A stretch of DNA of 64,000 nt, from NCBI RefSeq assembly GCF_004145845.1, contig NZ_SELP01000002.1, forward strand, positions 1 to 64,000. Reading direction: 5' to 3'. Made by a program: the position numbers and the translations under genes. The notes below the pieces were generated by a model that was given only the letters and a program-made list of their open reading frames with translations, made no database searches and was not told the origin of the DNA. Shown here piece after piece: positions 44,883-54,857 of this stretch. The stretch's first letter is position 1, and each line of letters starts with the position of its first letter. The stretch is from Loktanella sp. IMCC34160. Lineage in GTDB: Bacteria > Pseudomonadota > Alphaproteobacteria > Rhodobacterales > Rhodobacteraceae.

Positions 44883-46454
44883 TTAGCCCGGTAGGTGAAT
44901 GCGGAAACGTTCGCGGATCGCCGCGTCGGTGGCCGGGTCGAAGCGGGCCGCGGCCCGTTCGGACAGGATCCGCTCTTTCCGCGCGGTGGCCTTTTCGATC
45001 AGGTCGGGTTTGCCCTTTTCCGCCCATTCCTTGGGTGAGGTTCGGTCGCCAAGTGTCGGATATACGTGATCCTTTTGCATCCGGCTGAGCGTTGCGTCGG
45101 TCCCAAGATAATGCCCGGTTCCGCCGAGGCAGACCTCGCGCATCTGTTCCAGCGCAAGGGTGGTGTCGTCCACCTCGATCCCGCGCACGCAGCGCAGCGC
45201 CTGCCCGATCAGGTCGTCCCCGAGGATCAGGCTTTCGTGGCAGAACCCGAGGAGAGAGGCATGCATCCCTGCCGCCTCGTAGACCATGTTCAGACCGGCC
45301 AGACCGGCCATCACGTTGGAACACATCTGTTCCCAGCCCGCCTGCATGTCCGGCAGTTTGCTGTCGGCGATCCCGGCGGCGGCCCCGCCGGGCAGGTCGT
45401 AGAATTTGTGCATCTGGGCGCAGCCTGCGGTCAGCAGGGCCTGTTCCCCGGACCCGCCGGTCATCGCCCCGGTGCGCAGGTCCAGCCCGAAGGGCCATGT
45501 GCCGAAGATCGCCGGGTGTCCGGGCTTGATCGCGTTCACATAGACGACCCCCGCAAGACATTCGGCCACGGCCTGCACGATCGCACCTGCCACGGTCGAG
45601 GGCGCGGTGGCCCCGGCCATGCCCGCGGACAGAAGCAGCACCGGCATACCGCCCGCGATGCATTCCTCCATCACCTTGCAGCTTTCGGTGGCGAATTTCA
45701 TCGGCGGCACGACGAAGCAGTTGGAGTTCGACACGAAGGGCCGGGCGCGCCATTCGGCCTCTCCCCCGGCGATCATGTGCAACATTTCCATCGCGTCGCC
45801 GACATAGTCGGGATCGGTGAAGGAGACGCCCACATGTTTCGTGGTTCCAGCACAGCTGGCATAGACCGAGTTGAGGTCCATTTCCCGGTTGTCGGCGATG
45901 TCCCGGCACACCATGGGGCGTTGCAGGAAGTGGATGTTGTCCAGCTGGTCGACGATCCGGGCGGCGTCGTGCAGGTCCTGCACTGTGCTGTCGCGGTAGT
46001 TTTTCCCGGCCACGTCAACCATATGCACCGCGGCCCCGGCGGTGCCGTAGTGCACATTGGCGCCAGCAAGGTGCAGGTCACGGGCCGGGTCGCGCCCGTG
46101 CAGGGTGATCCCGCGGGCGGCCTTGGCCAGCATGTCTTCGACCAGCGCGCGGGGAATGCGGATGCGCCCGTCATCGCCAAGGATCGCGCCTGCGCCGGTC
46201 AGGATCTCGACCCCGCTGGGCGGCGCGTCGGCCAGACCGATCTGTTCCAGCGCCTGAAGCGCGGTTTCGTGAATTCGGGCCACCTGCGCATCGGTCAGGG
46301 GCTTGTACTGGCCGCCCGGCATACCGGGCCGGATCGGGCGCATATCATCGGACAGGGGGGCGGCGCGGGCGGCCTTGCGGGCGGCGCGGCCACCGGAGCG
46401 GCTGCCCCGGGCGCTGGTGTTGGACGGGGTCGGGGTTTCGATTTCAATCGACAT
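44883..46454 (-). CDS. MttB-family trimethylamine methyltransferase-like protein (non-pyrrolysine)
   Basis: 523 aa. Full-length MttB-superfamily barrel read without an internal amber codon, so it belongs to the non-pyrrolysine branch. Some members of this branch demethylate glycine betaine or other quaternary amines and transfer the methyl group to a corrinoid protein. Landmarks: HYGTAGAAVHMVD, RPFVSNSNCFVVPPMKFA, NAIKPGHPAIFGTWPFGLDLRTGAMTGG. The first ~35 residues are an Arg/Ala/Ser-rich tail. No corrinoid protein is adjacent. Substrate not deducible. Confidence 0.88.
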   Translation of the reverse strand: MSIEIETPTPSNTSARGSRSGGRAARKAARAAPLSDDMRPIRPGMPGGQYKPLTDAQVARIHETALQALEQIGLADAPPSGVEILTGAGAILGDDGRIRIPRALVEDMLAKAARGITLHGRDPARDLHLAGANVHYGTAGAAVHMVDVAGKNYRDSTVQDLHDAARIVDQLDNIHFLQRPMVCRDIADNREMDLNSVYASCAGTTKHVGVSFTDPDYVGDAMEMLHMIAGGEAEWRARPFVSNSNCFVVPPMKFATESCKVMEECIAGGMPVLLLSAGMAGATAPSTVAGAIVQAVAECLAGVVYVNAIKPGHPAIFGTWPFGLDLRTGAMTGGSGEQALLTAGCAQMHKFYDLPGGAAAGIADSKLPDMQAGWEQMCSNVMAGLAGLNMVYEAAGMHASLLGFCHESLILGDDLIGQALRCVRGIEVDDTTLALEQMREVCLGGTGHYLGTDATLSRMQKDHVYPTLGDRTSPKEWAEKGKPDLIEKATARKERILSERAAARFDPATDAAIRERFRIHLPG

Positions 46455-46520
46455 GGATCAGCCTGTAGCAGGACACGGGGAATAGCGGGGAAGGCGGGCA
46501 GAAAAGATCGAGGGGGCCGA

Positions 46521-46601
46521 TTACGGACGGCCGCGCGCAGCACGGCCCCGCCGCGCACCGATGGTGCGGGTCACGAGGTCGAGGATGCTGGTTTCGCTCA
46601 T
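46521..46601 (-). CDS. 26-aa basic mini-ORF upstream of the MttB-like gene
   Basis: ATG at 46601 preceded by AGGATCAAG, a good ribosome-binding site; stop TAA at 46521. The peptide begins MSETSILDLVTRTIG and ends ARRGRAARGRP. It lies 66 bp upstream of the MttB-like start on the same strand. Its basic end echoes the GRAARKAAR stretch near the N-terminus of that protein. Could be a leader peptide, a small protein, or chance. Confidence 0.45.
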   Translation of the reverse strand: MSETSILDLVTRTIGARRGRAARGRP

Positions 46602-46934
46602 CTTGATCCTGCGGAGGGGCCGGTTGGGCCGATGATCCGACTATTCAAGTGATTCATCCGCCATTCTTTCCCAATTGCGACAGGGCGTCGTTTTTGGTGG
46701 GCCGGTTGCCGCCAGCCCGTCGGCGAAACGCTGCCTTGGGCTGGGATGGATGGGGCCGGCGCGTGCCCGCGGGCAGAAGTTTGCCAGTTGTATCCGGGTG
46801 TTTCAGCGGCTTTGCGCCGCGATTTTCCGGGGGGCTTGGAAAGTGGCTGCGGCGGTTTCACCTAGGGTCCGATCACAGGATCACCCGTCGCGACCCTGCG
46901 GCGGGCAGGACTCGAGACAGTAAGGACAAGCCTC
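46602..46934. other. Divergent promoter region, mttB side and outer-membrane protein
   Basis: 333 bp between divergent genes. No open frame or RNA gene that I can support. Several G-rich runs; no confident -35/-10 pair. A GTAAGGA ribosome-binding site lies at its right end for the outer-membrane protein. Confidence 0.4.
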
Positions 46935-47546
46935 ATGAAGAAGACACTTCCGACCCTTTCCGCGATGGTGCTGACCACCGCGCTTGCCGCCCCGGCCTTT
47001 GCGGGCGGCCCAACCGAGCCGATCATCGAACCGGCGCCGATGCCGGTCATCACGCCTGCCCCTGTCGCGACGGGCGGGGACTGGACCGGATTCTATGCGG
47101 GTGGATCGCTTGGCTATGCCGATGTCACCGGGTCCTCGACCCTTGGGGACGAGGTCAACGGGCTGACCTATGGCGTGCACGCGGGCTATCTTCAGGATCT
47201 CGGCAGCATCGTCCTGGGCGGCGAGCTGGAGCTGTCGGGCGCCGATATCACCGATGACGTCAGCGGGCTGTCGGTGGACAGCGTGGCACGAGCCAAGGCG
47301 CGTGTTGGTTATGACGCGGGCCAGTTCATGCCCTATCTGACCGCCGGTGCGGCGCAGCTGACCACCTCGGGCGCGATTGACGACAAGGACACCGGATACT
47401 TCGGCGGGATCGGGCTGGACTACCAACTGTCCGACCAGTTGACCATCGGGGGCGAGGTGCTTCAGCACAAGTTCGACGACTTCGCGGGCAGCGGCATTGA
47501 CGTTGAAGCGATGAGCGTCAGCGCGCGGGTCAGCTTCCGCTTCTGA
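46935..47546 (+). CDS. Outer-membrane beta-barrel protein
   Basis: 203 aa. Sec signal peptide MKKTLPTLSAMVLTTALAAPAFA (cleavage after AFA, about residue 23), a Pro-rich linker (EPAPMPVITPAPV), then an eight-stranded OmpA/Opa-like barrel starting GDWTGFYAGGSLGYADV and ending in VSARVSFRF. The terminal Phe is the expected barrel-assembly signal. Good ribosome-binding site. Function beyond membrane structure unknown. Confidence 0.88.
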   Translation: MKKTLPTLSAMVLTTALAAPAFAGGPTEPIIEPAPMPVITPAPVATGGDWTGFYAGGSLGYADVTGSSTLGDEVNGLTYGVHAGYLQDLGSIVLGGELELSGADITDDVSGLSVDSVARAKARVGYDAGQFMPYLTAGAAQLTTSGAIDDKDTGYFGGIGLDYQLSDQLTIGGEVLQHKFDDFAGSGIDVEAMSVSARVSFRF

Positions 47547-47572
47547 CCTGTGTGCGGGGCCGGGCGGGAGGG

Positions 47573-48430
47573 CTACCAGCTTCCGCCCGCGCCTCCGCCA
47601 CCGGATGACCCGCCCCCGAAACTGCCGCCCGAGCTGGAACTGTTCGACGACGTTGACAGGGCCGCGATGGCATAGGTGCTTGTCGCGACGTGGCCGCAAT
47701 GCGGGCAGGTCAGGGTCAGCCGTCCCTCGCCCTTTCGGCCGCGGGTTGCCTTGGTCAGCACTTCCTTCTGCCGGTTCAGCCCTTTCTGGCCGCAGCTTTC
47801 GCAGGGCTGATTGCGTCGCCGCCATGCGGCAAAGCCAAAGCCACCGGCAACAAGGGCAATCGGGATGCCGAGGAAGGCCGCAAGGATCGCGAAACCATTG
47901 GTCCCGCCGCCGCTGCGTTCCGGGGCATCGGCGCCTGCCTTGAACGGGGTCACGATCCGCCGGATCAGCCCCTCGACCCCAGCCTCGATCCCCGCGGAAT
48001 AGTTGCCGTCGCGAAACTGGGGCAAGATATCTGTGTTGACCGTTCCCTGGGCTTCGTAGTTCCAGTTGTTGTCATAGCCGAGGCCCAGTTCGATCCACAG
48101 CTCGCGGTCGTCGCGGAAGACCATCATCAGGATGCCATCATTGGTTGCAGCCTTGCCCACCCCCCAATGGTCGAACAGTGCGCGGGCATATTCTTCGACG
48201 GTCATGTCTTCGGCGTAATAGGCGAGCGACGACAGGGTGACGACGGTCAGTTCGACACCGGTCTCGGCTTCCAGCTTGGTCAAGGTTTCGACCAGCCGGA
48301 CCGTCGTTTCGTCGTCGATCAGGCCCGAGAAATCGTTGACCGTGGTGCTGTCCGGGTCCGGGAACAGTTGCGCCTGCGCCATAAAGGGCAGGAGGGCGGA
48401 AAACAGGAAAGCGGCAAGAAAACGGATCAT
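47573..48430 (-). CDS. TPM-domain (YgcG family) exported membrane protein
   Basis: 285 aa from the ATG at 48430. Signal peptide to about residue 20 (MIRFLAAFLFSALLPFMAQAQ), TPM domain (VNDFSGLIDDETTVRLVETLTKLE...FDHWGVGKAATNDGILMMVFRDDRELWIELGLGY), one membrane helix (about 185-205), then a zinc-ribbon-like CESCGQ...CPHCGH and a Gly/Ser-rich end closing in GGSW. The Gly-rich tail is characteristic of YgcG proteins. Role possibly in envelope stress or photosystem-type repair in other groups; unknown here. Confidence 0.85.
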   Translation of the reverse strand: MIRFLAAFLFSALLPFMAQAQLFPDPDSTTVNDFSGLIDDETTVRLVETLTKLEAETGVELTVVTLSSLAYYAEDMTVEEYARALFDHWGVGKAATNDGILMMVFRDDRELWIELGLGYDNNWNYEAQGTVNTDILPQFRDGNYSAGIEAGVEGLIRRIVTPFKAGADAPERSGGGTNGFAILAAFLGIPIALVAGGFGFAAWRRRNQPCESCGQKGLNRQKEVLTKATRGRKGEGRLTLTCPHCGHVATSTYAIAALSTSSNSSSSGGSFGGGSSGGGGAGGSW

Positions 48431-48498
48431 GACTATCCCCCAATGAAATATGGGGGAAGTCTGCATGATCGGGGGGGCTTTGGGCAAGGTCCGCGTGA

Positions 48499-48840
48499 TC
48501 AGACCTGTTCGACGGCAACCTTGGACGGGTAGAAGGCCAGATATCCGGCGATCTCCTTCGCCACCTCTTTCGGGGTCTCATAGCTCCACGCCGCGTCGTT
48601 GATCGGGCCGCTTTTCGCGATGATGTTGAAATAGACAGCGTCGCCCTTGAACGGGCAATGCGACCCGGTGGCCGAGGCGTCAAGGAAGGCCATCGCGATG
48701 TCGTCACGCGGGAAATAGATGACTGGCGGGTAGTCGCCTTCGACCAGTTCCAGCGCCGCCTTGCTTTCGCCGATGACGGCCCCGCCGGCGCGAACCACCC
48801 ATGTGCCATCTGCCGGGCGGATCTTGATATGGTCGGTCAT
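48499..48840 (-). CDS. DUF427 domain protein
   Basis: 113 aa from the ATG at 48840. Compact DUF427 fold: WVVRAGGAVIGESKAALELVEGDYPPVIYFPRDDIAMAFLDAS followed by SHCPFKGDAVYF and WSYETPKEVAKEIAGYLAFYPSKV. Family is cytoplasmic and uncharacterised. Confidence 0.88.
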   Translation of the reverse strand: MTDHIKIRPADGTWVVRAGGAVIGESKAALELVEGDYPPVIYFPRDDIAMAFLDASATGSHCPFKGDAVYFNIIAKSGPINDAAWSYETPKEVAKEIAGYLAFYPSKVAVEQV

Positions 48841-48939
48841 TGTCGTTTCTCCCTCGTCGTCTGTCATAGGAACCCCGTGCCACGAAGGCGGGTCGCCATC
48901 GTGCGGGGCAGTCTGAACCGTTTTCGTAACGGTGGTGCG

Positions 48940-50742
48940 TCAGAGCGGCGCGCAGGCCGCCTTCAGCCAGTCGGACGCAGCGCCATCCAGCCGCGGTCCG
49001 ATCCGCGCCAACGTATCCGCATGATAGGCATCAATCCAAGCCTTTTCGTCTGGTGACAGGAGGGATGCGTCAATCAGCCCGCGATCCAGCGGCACGAAGG
49101 TCAGCGTTTCAAAGCCCATCAGCGCCCGATGTGCATCCCCGCCGGGGAACGGGGCGGGGTCGGTCACGGCCACAAGGTTTTCGATCCGGATGCCAAAGGC
49201 CCCGTTGCGATAGTAGCCGGGTTCGTTCGACAGGATCATGCCGGGCTCCAGCGGCACGGAGGACCGGCGCGACAGCCCCTGCGGCCCTTCGTGGACGCAG
49301 AGGTAGACGCCCACCCCATGCCCGGTGCCGTGGTCGAAATCCATTCCGTCCGCCCAAAGCGGCGCGCGGGCGAGCGCATCAAGATGCTGTCCGCCAACCC
49401 CCTTGGGAAAGCGGGCGCGGGAAATGGCGACCATTCCCTGTAGGACCCGGGTGTAGCAGCGCCGTTCGTCCGCCCCGACCGTGCCGATCCCCATCGTCCG
49501 CGTGATGTCGGTCGTCCCGTCGATGTATTGGCCGCCGGAATCCACCACGATCAGATCGCCGTCTTTTAGCGCGCGATTGGTCCGGTTCGTCACCCGGTAA
49601 TGCATGATCGCCCCGTTCGGCCCGGTTCCGGCGATCGTATCGAAGGAAATATCCAGAAGCGCGTTGGTGTCCCGCCGGAAGCCTTCCAGCGCGGTGACCA
49701 CGTCGATCTCGGTCAGGGTGCCCTTGGGCGCGGCCTCGGACAGCCAGTGCAGGAACCGGCACATGGCCGCGCCGTCGCGCAGGTGCGCCTCGCGCATGCC
49801 CTTCAGCTCGGTCGGGTTCTTGCGGGCCTTGGGCAGGGCGCAGGGGTCTGCGCCGTCTTCCGTGGCCACCTTTGCGCCCGCCAGCGCATCGGCCAGCGCG
49901 CGGGGGGTGGATTTCGGGTCGATCAGGACTGGCCCGGTCAGGTCCGCAAGGTCGCGGGTCAGGTCGTCCAACAGGTGAACCGTGACCTCGGCGCCAAGGT
50001 GATCCCGGATCGCGTCGGCCCTGCCGTCGCGGGCATAAAGGGCGCAAGTGCCGTTCGCGCGCAGGATCGCGAAGGATTGGGGCACCGGGTTCTTTTCGAT
50101 ATCCGCGCCGCGGATGTTCAGCAGCCAGGCGATGGAATCGGGCTGGCACAGAAGGGCGGCGGTCTGGCCGTTTCCGGACAGGGATTTGCCCAGACGTGCC
50201 CGTTTGTCCACGCTGGTTTCGCCCGCATTTTCAATCGGGTAGGCGAAGAAGGGCGCATCGGGCGGGGCGGGGCGGTCGGGCCAGATCGGGTCGATCAGGT
50301 TGGGCGTCGCCCGCAGGGTAAGCCCCTTCTTTTCCAGCGTGCTCCGCAGGGTGTCGACCTCGGCCACGGTATGCAGCCAGGGGTCGAACCCGACCACCGC
50401 GCCAGGGGCCAACCGTTCGGTCAGCCAGTCGCCCAGCTGCACCTCGGGCCAGTCGACGGGGGTGAAGACATCCGCCACCTCGTCATGGACCTGCACCCGG
50501 TAGCGGCCATCGACAAAGACCCCCGCCTGATCGGCCAGAACGGCGCAGAACCCGGCCGATCCGGTGAAACCGGTCAGCCATGCCAACCGTTCGTCGCAGG
50601 GGGCCACATATTCGCCCTGCCAGGCATCGGCGCGCGGCACGATGAAGGCATCCAGCCGCGCAGCCGCCATCCCGGCCCGCAGCGCGGCAAGCCGTTCCGG
50701 CCCTTTGGACCCATCGGCCTTTTCATCGAAGGTCTGAAACAT
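48940..50742 (-). CDS. Aminopeptidase P family protein (Xaa-Pro peptidase)
   Basis: 600 aa from the ATG at 50742 with GGAAGG upstream. Three-domain type: two creatinase-like N-terminal domains and a C-terminal pita-bread metallopeptidase. Metal ligands are visible in VVDSGGQYIDGTTDITRT, FDHGTGHGVGVYLCVHEGP, NEPGYYRNGAFGIRIENL and the late FETLTFVPLD. Cleaves N-terminal residues ahead of proline. The length fits the long bacterial/eukaryotic cytosolic type. Confidence 0.92.
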   Translation of the reverse strand: MFQTFDEKADGSKGPERLAALRAGMAAARLDAFIVPRADAWQGEYVAPCDERLAWLTGFTGSAGFCAVLADQAGVFVDGRYRVQVHDEVADVFTPVDWPEVQLGDWLTERLAPGAVVGFDPWLHTVAEVDTLRSTLEKKGLTLRATPNLIDPIWPDRPAPPDAPFFAYPIENAGETSVDKRARLGKSLSGNGQTAALLCQPDSIAWLLNIRGADIEKNPVPQSFAILRANGTCALYARDGRADAIRDHLGAEVTVHLLDDLTRDLADLTGPVLIDPKSTPRALADALAGAKVATEDGADPCALPKARKNPTELKGMREAHLRDGAAMCRFLHWLSEAAPKGTLTEIDVVTALEGFRRDTNALLDISFDTIAGTGPNGAIMHYRVTNRTNRALKDGDLIVVDSGGQYIDGTTDITRTMGIGTVGADERRCYTRVLQGMVAISRARFPKGVGGQHLDALARAPLWADGMDFDHGTGHGVGVYLCVHEGPQGLSRRSSVPLEPGMILSNEPGYYRNGAFGIRIENLVAVTDPAPFPGGDAHRALMGFETLTFVPLDRGLIDASLLSPDEKAWIDAYHADTLARIGPRLDGAASDWLKAACAPL

Positions 50743-50770
50743 CTGCGGCCTTCCCATCGTCTGACGGCGG

Positions 50771-52645
50771 TTATCCGACCCTGCGCATCCCCAGCACACG
50801 GGCGCGTTTGCGCGGGTCGCTGTCGAACAGGCTGGCCAATTGTTCGGTCATTGCCCCGGCAAGCTGGTCCACATCGGTGATCGTCACCGCGCGGTTGTAA
50901 TAGCGGGTCACGTCATGGCCGATGCCGATGGCGATCAGTTCAACGAATTTCTTCTTTTCCACCATGGCGATAACGTCGCGCAGGTGTTTTTCCAGATAGT
51001 TCGCCGGGTTGACCGACAGGGTGCTGTCATCAACCGGGGCGCCATCGGAAATGACCATCAGGATCTTGCGCGCCTCGGGGCGGCCCATCATCCGGCGATA
51101 GGCCCATTCCAGCGCCTCGCCGTCGATGTTTTCCTTCAGCAGCCCTTCCTTCATCATCAGCCCAAGGTTGGGCCGGGTCCGCCGCCACGGGGCATCGGCG
51201 GATTTGTAGATGATATGGCGCAGGTCGTTCAGGCGGCCCGGTTGCAGCGGGCGGCCATCGGCCAGCCATTTTTCGCGGCTTTGCCCGCCCTTCCACGCGC
51301 GGGTGGTGAACCCAAGGATTTCCACCTTCACGTTGCAGCGTTCCAGCGTCCGGGCCAGCACATCGGCGCAGATCGCCGCGATGGAAATCGGGCGTCCGCG
51401 CATCGAACCGGAGTTGTCCAGAAGCAGCGTCACCACGGTGTCGCGGAATTCAGTGTCTTTTTCGACCTTGAAGGACAGCGGCGTCGTCGGGTTGGCCACC
51501 ACGCGGGCAAGGCGGCCCGCGTCAAGGATGCCTTCCTCGCGGTCGAATTCCCAGCTGCGGTTCTGCTGGGCCTGAAGGCGGCGCTGCAGCTTGTTGGCCA
51601 GCCGGGACACCGCGCCCTTCAACGGTTCCAACTGCTGGTCAAGATAGGCGCGCAGCCGTTCTAGTTCGGCCGGTTCGGCAAGGTCTTCGGCACCGATCTC
51701 TTCGTCGAAGTCGGTCAGCCAGGCGCTGTAGTCCGGGTCGGCGTCGGAAATGGGGGCGGGCGGCGGCGGCTCCAGCGGGGCCTCGCCCTCGGGCATTTCC
51801 GCCTCTTCGTCCAGTTCGGCGTCGGCCATGTCATCGGCCGAGACCTCGGCCTGACTGTCGTCCTGGGTTTCTTCCTGGCTTTGCTCGGGGCTGGCCTCGG
51901 TCTGCTCTTCCTCGGACTGGTCCTCGCCGGTCGAGTCCGGGTCGTCCTCTGCCGCCTCTTCGCTGGCGTCGTCGGGGGCCTCGTCGTCCTCCATGTCCGG
52001 GTCGTCGCCCAGCTGGTCGCCATAACCGAGGTCGGAGATGACCTGTCGCGCGAATTTGGCGAATGCCTTCTGGTCGTCCAGCGCCTCGGTCAGACCGTCC
52101 AGCGTGCCGCCGGCCTGATCCTCGATGAACCCGCGCCACAGTTCCATCACGTTGTCGGCGCCGCGGGGCAGGGGGCGGCCGGTGGCCAGATGCCGGATCA
52201 GGTAGCCCGCGGCCACCGACAGGGGCGCGTCCGAGGCCTGGGTGATCTGGTCATATCCCTTGCGGGCGGCCTCGTTCCCGATCTTGGCGTCGATGTTGCC
52301 CGCCGTGCCGGGCATGTATTTCGCGCCCACGGCTTCGACCCGGGCGGCCTCCATCGCGTCGTAAAGATCGCGGGCCATCTGGCCCTGCGGCATGTAGCGG
52401 TTGGCGACAGCCTCGTCATGGAACTTGTGGCGCAGCGCAAAGGCATCCGCCGTGCCGCGCGCCAGAAGCACCTCGTCGCGGGTCATGCGGCGGCTGACCT
52501 GCGGCAGGCGCACGCTGTCGTTCGACAGGCCGGGTGGGTCGACCGAATAGGTGACCGACAATTCGGGATTGTCGGCCAGAACCTTGGTCGCCTCGGCCAG
52601 CGCCTTCTTGAACGGATCGGCGGGGTTGTCGCTGGGTTTGCTCAT
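50771..52645 (-). CDS. cobT: Cobaltochelatase subunit CobT
   Basis: 624 aa. CobT with CobS forms the AAA+/vWA chaperone pair that helps CobN insert cobalt into hydrogenobyrinic acid diamide (aerobic B12 pathway). N-terminal domain to about 200, a very acidic linker (about 205-295, mostly Asp/Glu/Ala), and a C-terminal vWA domain with [16 protein letters not shown]. Translational overlap with the small exported-protein gene upstream, which in turn overlaps cobS. CobN is not in the window. Confidence 0.95.
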   Translation of the reverse strand: MSKPSDNPADPFKKALAEATKVLADNPELSVTYSVDPPGLSNDSVRLPQVSRRMTRDEVLLARGTADAFALRHKFHDEAVANRYMPQGQMARDLYDAMEAARVEAVGAKYMPGTAGNIDAKIGNEAARKGYDQITQASDAPLSVAAGYLIRHLATGRPLPRGADNVMELWRGFIEDQAGGTLDGLTEALDDQKAFAKFARQVISDLGYGDQLGDDPDMEDDEAPDDASEEAAEDDPDSTGEDQSEEEQTEASPEQSQEETQDDSQAEVSADDMADAELDEEAEMPEGEAPLEPPPPAPISDADPDYSAWLTDFDEEIGAEDLAEPAELERLRAYLDQQLEPLKGAVSRLANKLQRRLQAQQNRSWEFDREEGILDAGRLARVVANPTTPLSFKVEKDTEFRDTVVTLLLDNSGSMRGRPISIAAICADVLARTLERCNVKVEILGFTTRAWKGGQSREKWLADGRPLQPGRLNDLRHIIYKSADAPWRRTRPNLGLMMKEGLLKENIDGEALEWAYRRMMGRPEARKILMVISDGAPVDDSTLSVNPANYLEKHLRDVIAMVEKKKFVELIAIGIGHDVTRYYNRAVTITDVDQLAGAMTEQLASLFDSDPRKRARVLGMRRVG

Positions 52646-53016
52646 GGCAAGAGGCCCGCTGTTTCGTCATAGCCCGCCGCCAGCCCTTCGCAGAAGGCGC
52701 GCGACTGGTCGATCATCGCCTGTGCCGAGGGGTTGCTGTCGTAGGTCTGGAAGAAGGGAACCAGCATCGGGGTCGTGCCCTCCAGCTTGGCCGCGACATC
52801 CGCCTCGGCCTGGCCAGATGTGCGGGCGGCCAGCGCGACAAAGCCCGCCGCCAGCGGCTGGTCCGCGCCCAGATGCGCGCCTTCGGCAAGGTAGAAGCCC
52901 GCGCAATAGCCGATCTGCTGATCTTCGGGCAGGGTGTCGAACCCCTGCGCCTGCGCGGCCCCGCCCAAAAGGGCAAGGCCAAGGGCGATATGAAGCGCCT
53001 TAGCCAAGGCTCGCAC
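52642..53016 (-). CDS. Small exported protein between cobS and cobT
   Basis: 124 aa from a GTG at 53016; an ATG at 53046 would add 10 residues. Signal peptide ([24 protein letters not shown]), mature part about 100 aa with two Cys ([13 protein letters not shown]) that could form a disulfide. It overlaps the end of cobS by 17 nt and the start of cobT by 4 nt, so the three are one operon. No family recognised; a periplasmic protein in the middle of a cytoplasmic chelatase pair is odd. Confidence 0.65.
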   Translation of the reverse strand: MRALAKALHIALGLALLGGAAQAQGFDTLPEDQQIGYCAGFYLAEGAHLGADQPLAAGFVALAARTSGQAEADVAAKLEGTTPMLVPFFQTYDSNPSAQAMIDQSRAFCEGLAAGYDETAGLLP

Positions 53017-53986
53017 TGGCTGCCGACTCTGGCAGTTCCTCGTCAAAGCAGCGCTGGTAGAATTCGGCGACCGTCTGCCGTTCCAGTTCGTCGCATTTGT
53101 TCAGGAACGACAGGCGGAAGGCATAGCCCACGTCGCGGAAGATTTGGGCGTTCTGGGCCCAGTTGATCACGGTCCGGGGCGACATGACGGTGGACAGGTC
53201 GCCGTTCATGAAGGCGGTCCGGGTCAGGTCGGCGACGGTGACCATCTGGCTGACGGTCTTGCGCCCCTCGGCGGTGTTGTAGGTCGGCGATTTCGACAGG
53301 ACGATCGCGGCCTCGGCGTCATGCGACAGGTAGTTGAGGGTGGACACAAGGCTCCACCGGTCCATCTGCGCCTGGTTGATCTGCTGGGTGCCGTGATAGA
53401 GGCCCGTCGTGTCGCCCAGACCCACGGTGTTGGCCGTGGCGAACAGGCGGAAATACTTGTGCGGGGTGATGATCTCGTTCTGGTCCAGCAAGGTCAGCTT
53501 GCCGTCGTGTTCCAGAACCCGCTGGATCACGAACATCACGTCGGCGCGGCCGGCGTCGTATTCGTCGAACACGATGGCAACGGGATTGCGCAGCGCCCAG
53601 GGCAGGATGCCTTCGTGGAATTCCGTCACCTGCTTACCATCACGCAGCTTGATCGCGTCTTTGCCGATCAGGTCGATCCGGCTGATGTGGCTGTCAAGGT
53701 TGACGCGCACGGCGGGCCAGTTCAGCCGGGCGGCGACCTGTTCGATATGGGTGGATTTCCCGGTGCCGTGGTAGCCCTGGATCATCACCCGGCGGTTCCA
53801 GCCAAAGCCCGCAAGGATCGCCAGCGTGGTTTCGGGATCGAACTTGTAGGTGGGGTCGATTTCCGGCACCCGGTCTGACCGCTCTGCAAAGCCCTTGATG
53901 GTCATATCGGTATTGATACCGAACACCTCGCGAACCGAGATTTCCTCGGTCGGTTTCATCTGCGGGTCAAGCGTAAGGTCGGACAT
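53000..53986 (-). CDS. cobS: Cobaltochelatase subunit CobS
   Basis: 328 aa from the ATG at 53986. MoxR-type AAA+ ATPase partner of CobT. Walker [11 protein letters not shown], Walker [25 protein letters not shown], sensor segment [22 protein letters not shown]. The N-terminal segment [21 protein letters not shown] is typical of CobS. First gene of cobS - small exported protein - cobT. Confidence 0.96.
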   Translation of the reverse strand: MSDLTLDPQMKPTEEISVREVFGINTDMTIKGFAERSDRVPEIDPTYKFDPETTLAILAGFGWNRRVMIQGYHGTGKSTHIEQVAARLNWPAVRVNLDSHISRIDLIGKDAIKLRDGKQVTEFHEGILPWALRNPVAIVFDEYDAGRADVMFVIQRVLEHDGKLTLLDQNEIITPHKYFRLFATANTVGLGDTTGLYHGTQQINQAQMDRWSLVSTLNYLSHDAEAAIVLSKSPTYNTAEGRKTVSQMVTVADLTRTAFMNGDLSTVMSPRTVINWAQNAQIFRDVGYAFRLSFLNKCDELERQTVAEFYQRCFDEELPESAASASLG

Positions 53987-54205
53987 GCGGCAGGCTTTCC
54001 TGAAATATCTTTCGTCGGATTCGGGATGCAACATAACGGGCGGGGCGGCAAGGGAAAGGCCAAGCGGCGACATTTGCCGGGGAAATTCGCCTGATCCGCG
54101 GCGGAACCTTCACGCCCTGTCACAAGGACGTGCGTCACGGGCTTGCGACTGGGCGGGGCGGGGGTGGGCCTGATATTGCTGGCACGAACAGGAAAGGACC
54201 CCGTT

Positions 54206-54670
54206 ATGAACCGTCGCATGTTTACCCGTCTTGGCCTTGCCAGCCTTCTGGCCCCCGCCGCCACCGCCCTGCGCGCCCAGAGTTTCGAGGTGACCCGCAC
54301 GGACGCGGAATGGCGGGCGATGCTGTCCGACCTTGAATATCGGGTCATGCGGCATGAAGCGACGGAACGGGCCGGGTCCAGCCCGCTGGACAAGAACTAT
54401 GCCGCGGGCGTCTATCACTGCCGCGGCTGCGATCTGGCGCTCTACTCCTCGGCCCATAAATTCGACAGTGGCACCGGCTGGCCCAGCTTCTGGCAATCGC
54501 TGCCCAATGCCATCGGCACCAAAGAGGACAACACCCTGTTCACCACCCGGACCGAATGCCATTGCCGCCGCTGCGGATCGCATCTTGGGCATATCTTCAA
54601 CGATGGCCCGGCCCCGACAGGCAAGCGGCATTGCATCAATGGGGTCAGCCTTGTGTTCCGGGCCGCCTGA
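54206..54670 (+). CDS. msrB: Exported methionine-(R)-sulfoxide reductase MsrB
   Basis: 154 aa from the ATG at 54206. N-terminal signal MNRRMFTRLGLASLLAPAATALRA has an RR pair and resembles a Tat signal, placing the enzyme in the periplasm. Family marks: zinc site CRGCD and CRRCGSH, FDSGTGWPSFW, and the catalytic Cys in RHCINGVSL; ECHC may supply the resolving cysteine. Repairs oxidised methionine in exported proteins. Confidence 0.92.
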   Translation: MNRRMFTRLGLASLLAPAATALRAQSFEVTRTDAEWRAMLSDLEYRVMRHEATERAGSSPLDKNYAAGVYHCRGCDLALYSSAHKFDSGTGWPSFWQSLPNAIGTKEDNTLFTTRTECHCRRCGSHLGHIFNDGPAPTGKRHCINGVSLVFRAA

Positions 54671-54857
54671 CGTTCTTGCGCCGGGCGCGGCCGATTCCAC
54701 CGGCCCGCAAACAATGCGTTTCAGGGCCTGATATTGCACCCCGCGCGGGGACAATTATCCCGAAAATTGTTGAAAAATGTGAAGGACTTCAGGAAGTTCT
54801 GGATTGGCAGGCGGAATTGCCGCATTCATCAGGTGCAACCTGCCAAATCCGGATCCG

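Noticed and set aside
44883-46454. Pyrrolysine-type trimethylamine methyltransferase
   Set aside because: The frame has no internal TAG to be read through, and no pyl genes or corrinoid protein are adjacent; assigned to the non-pyrrolysine branch.
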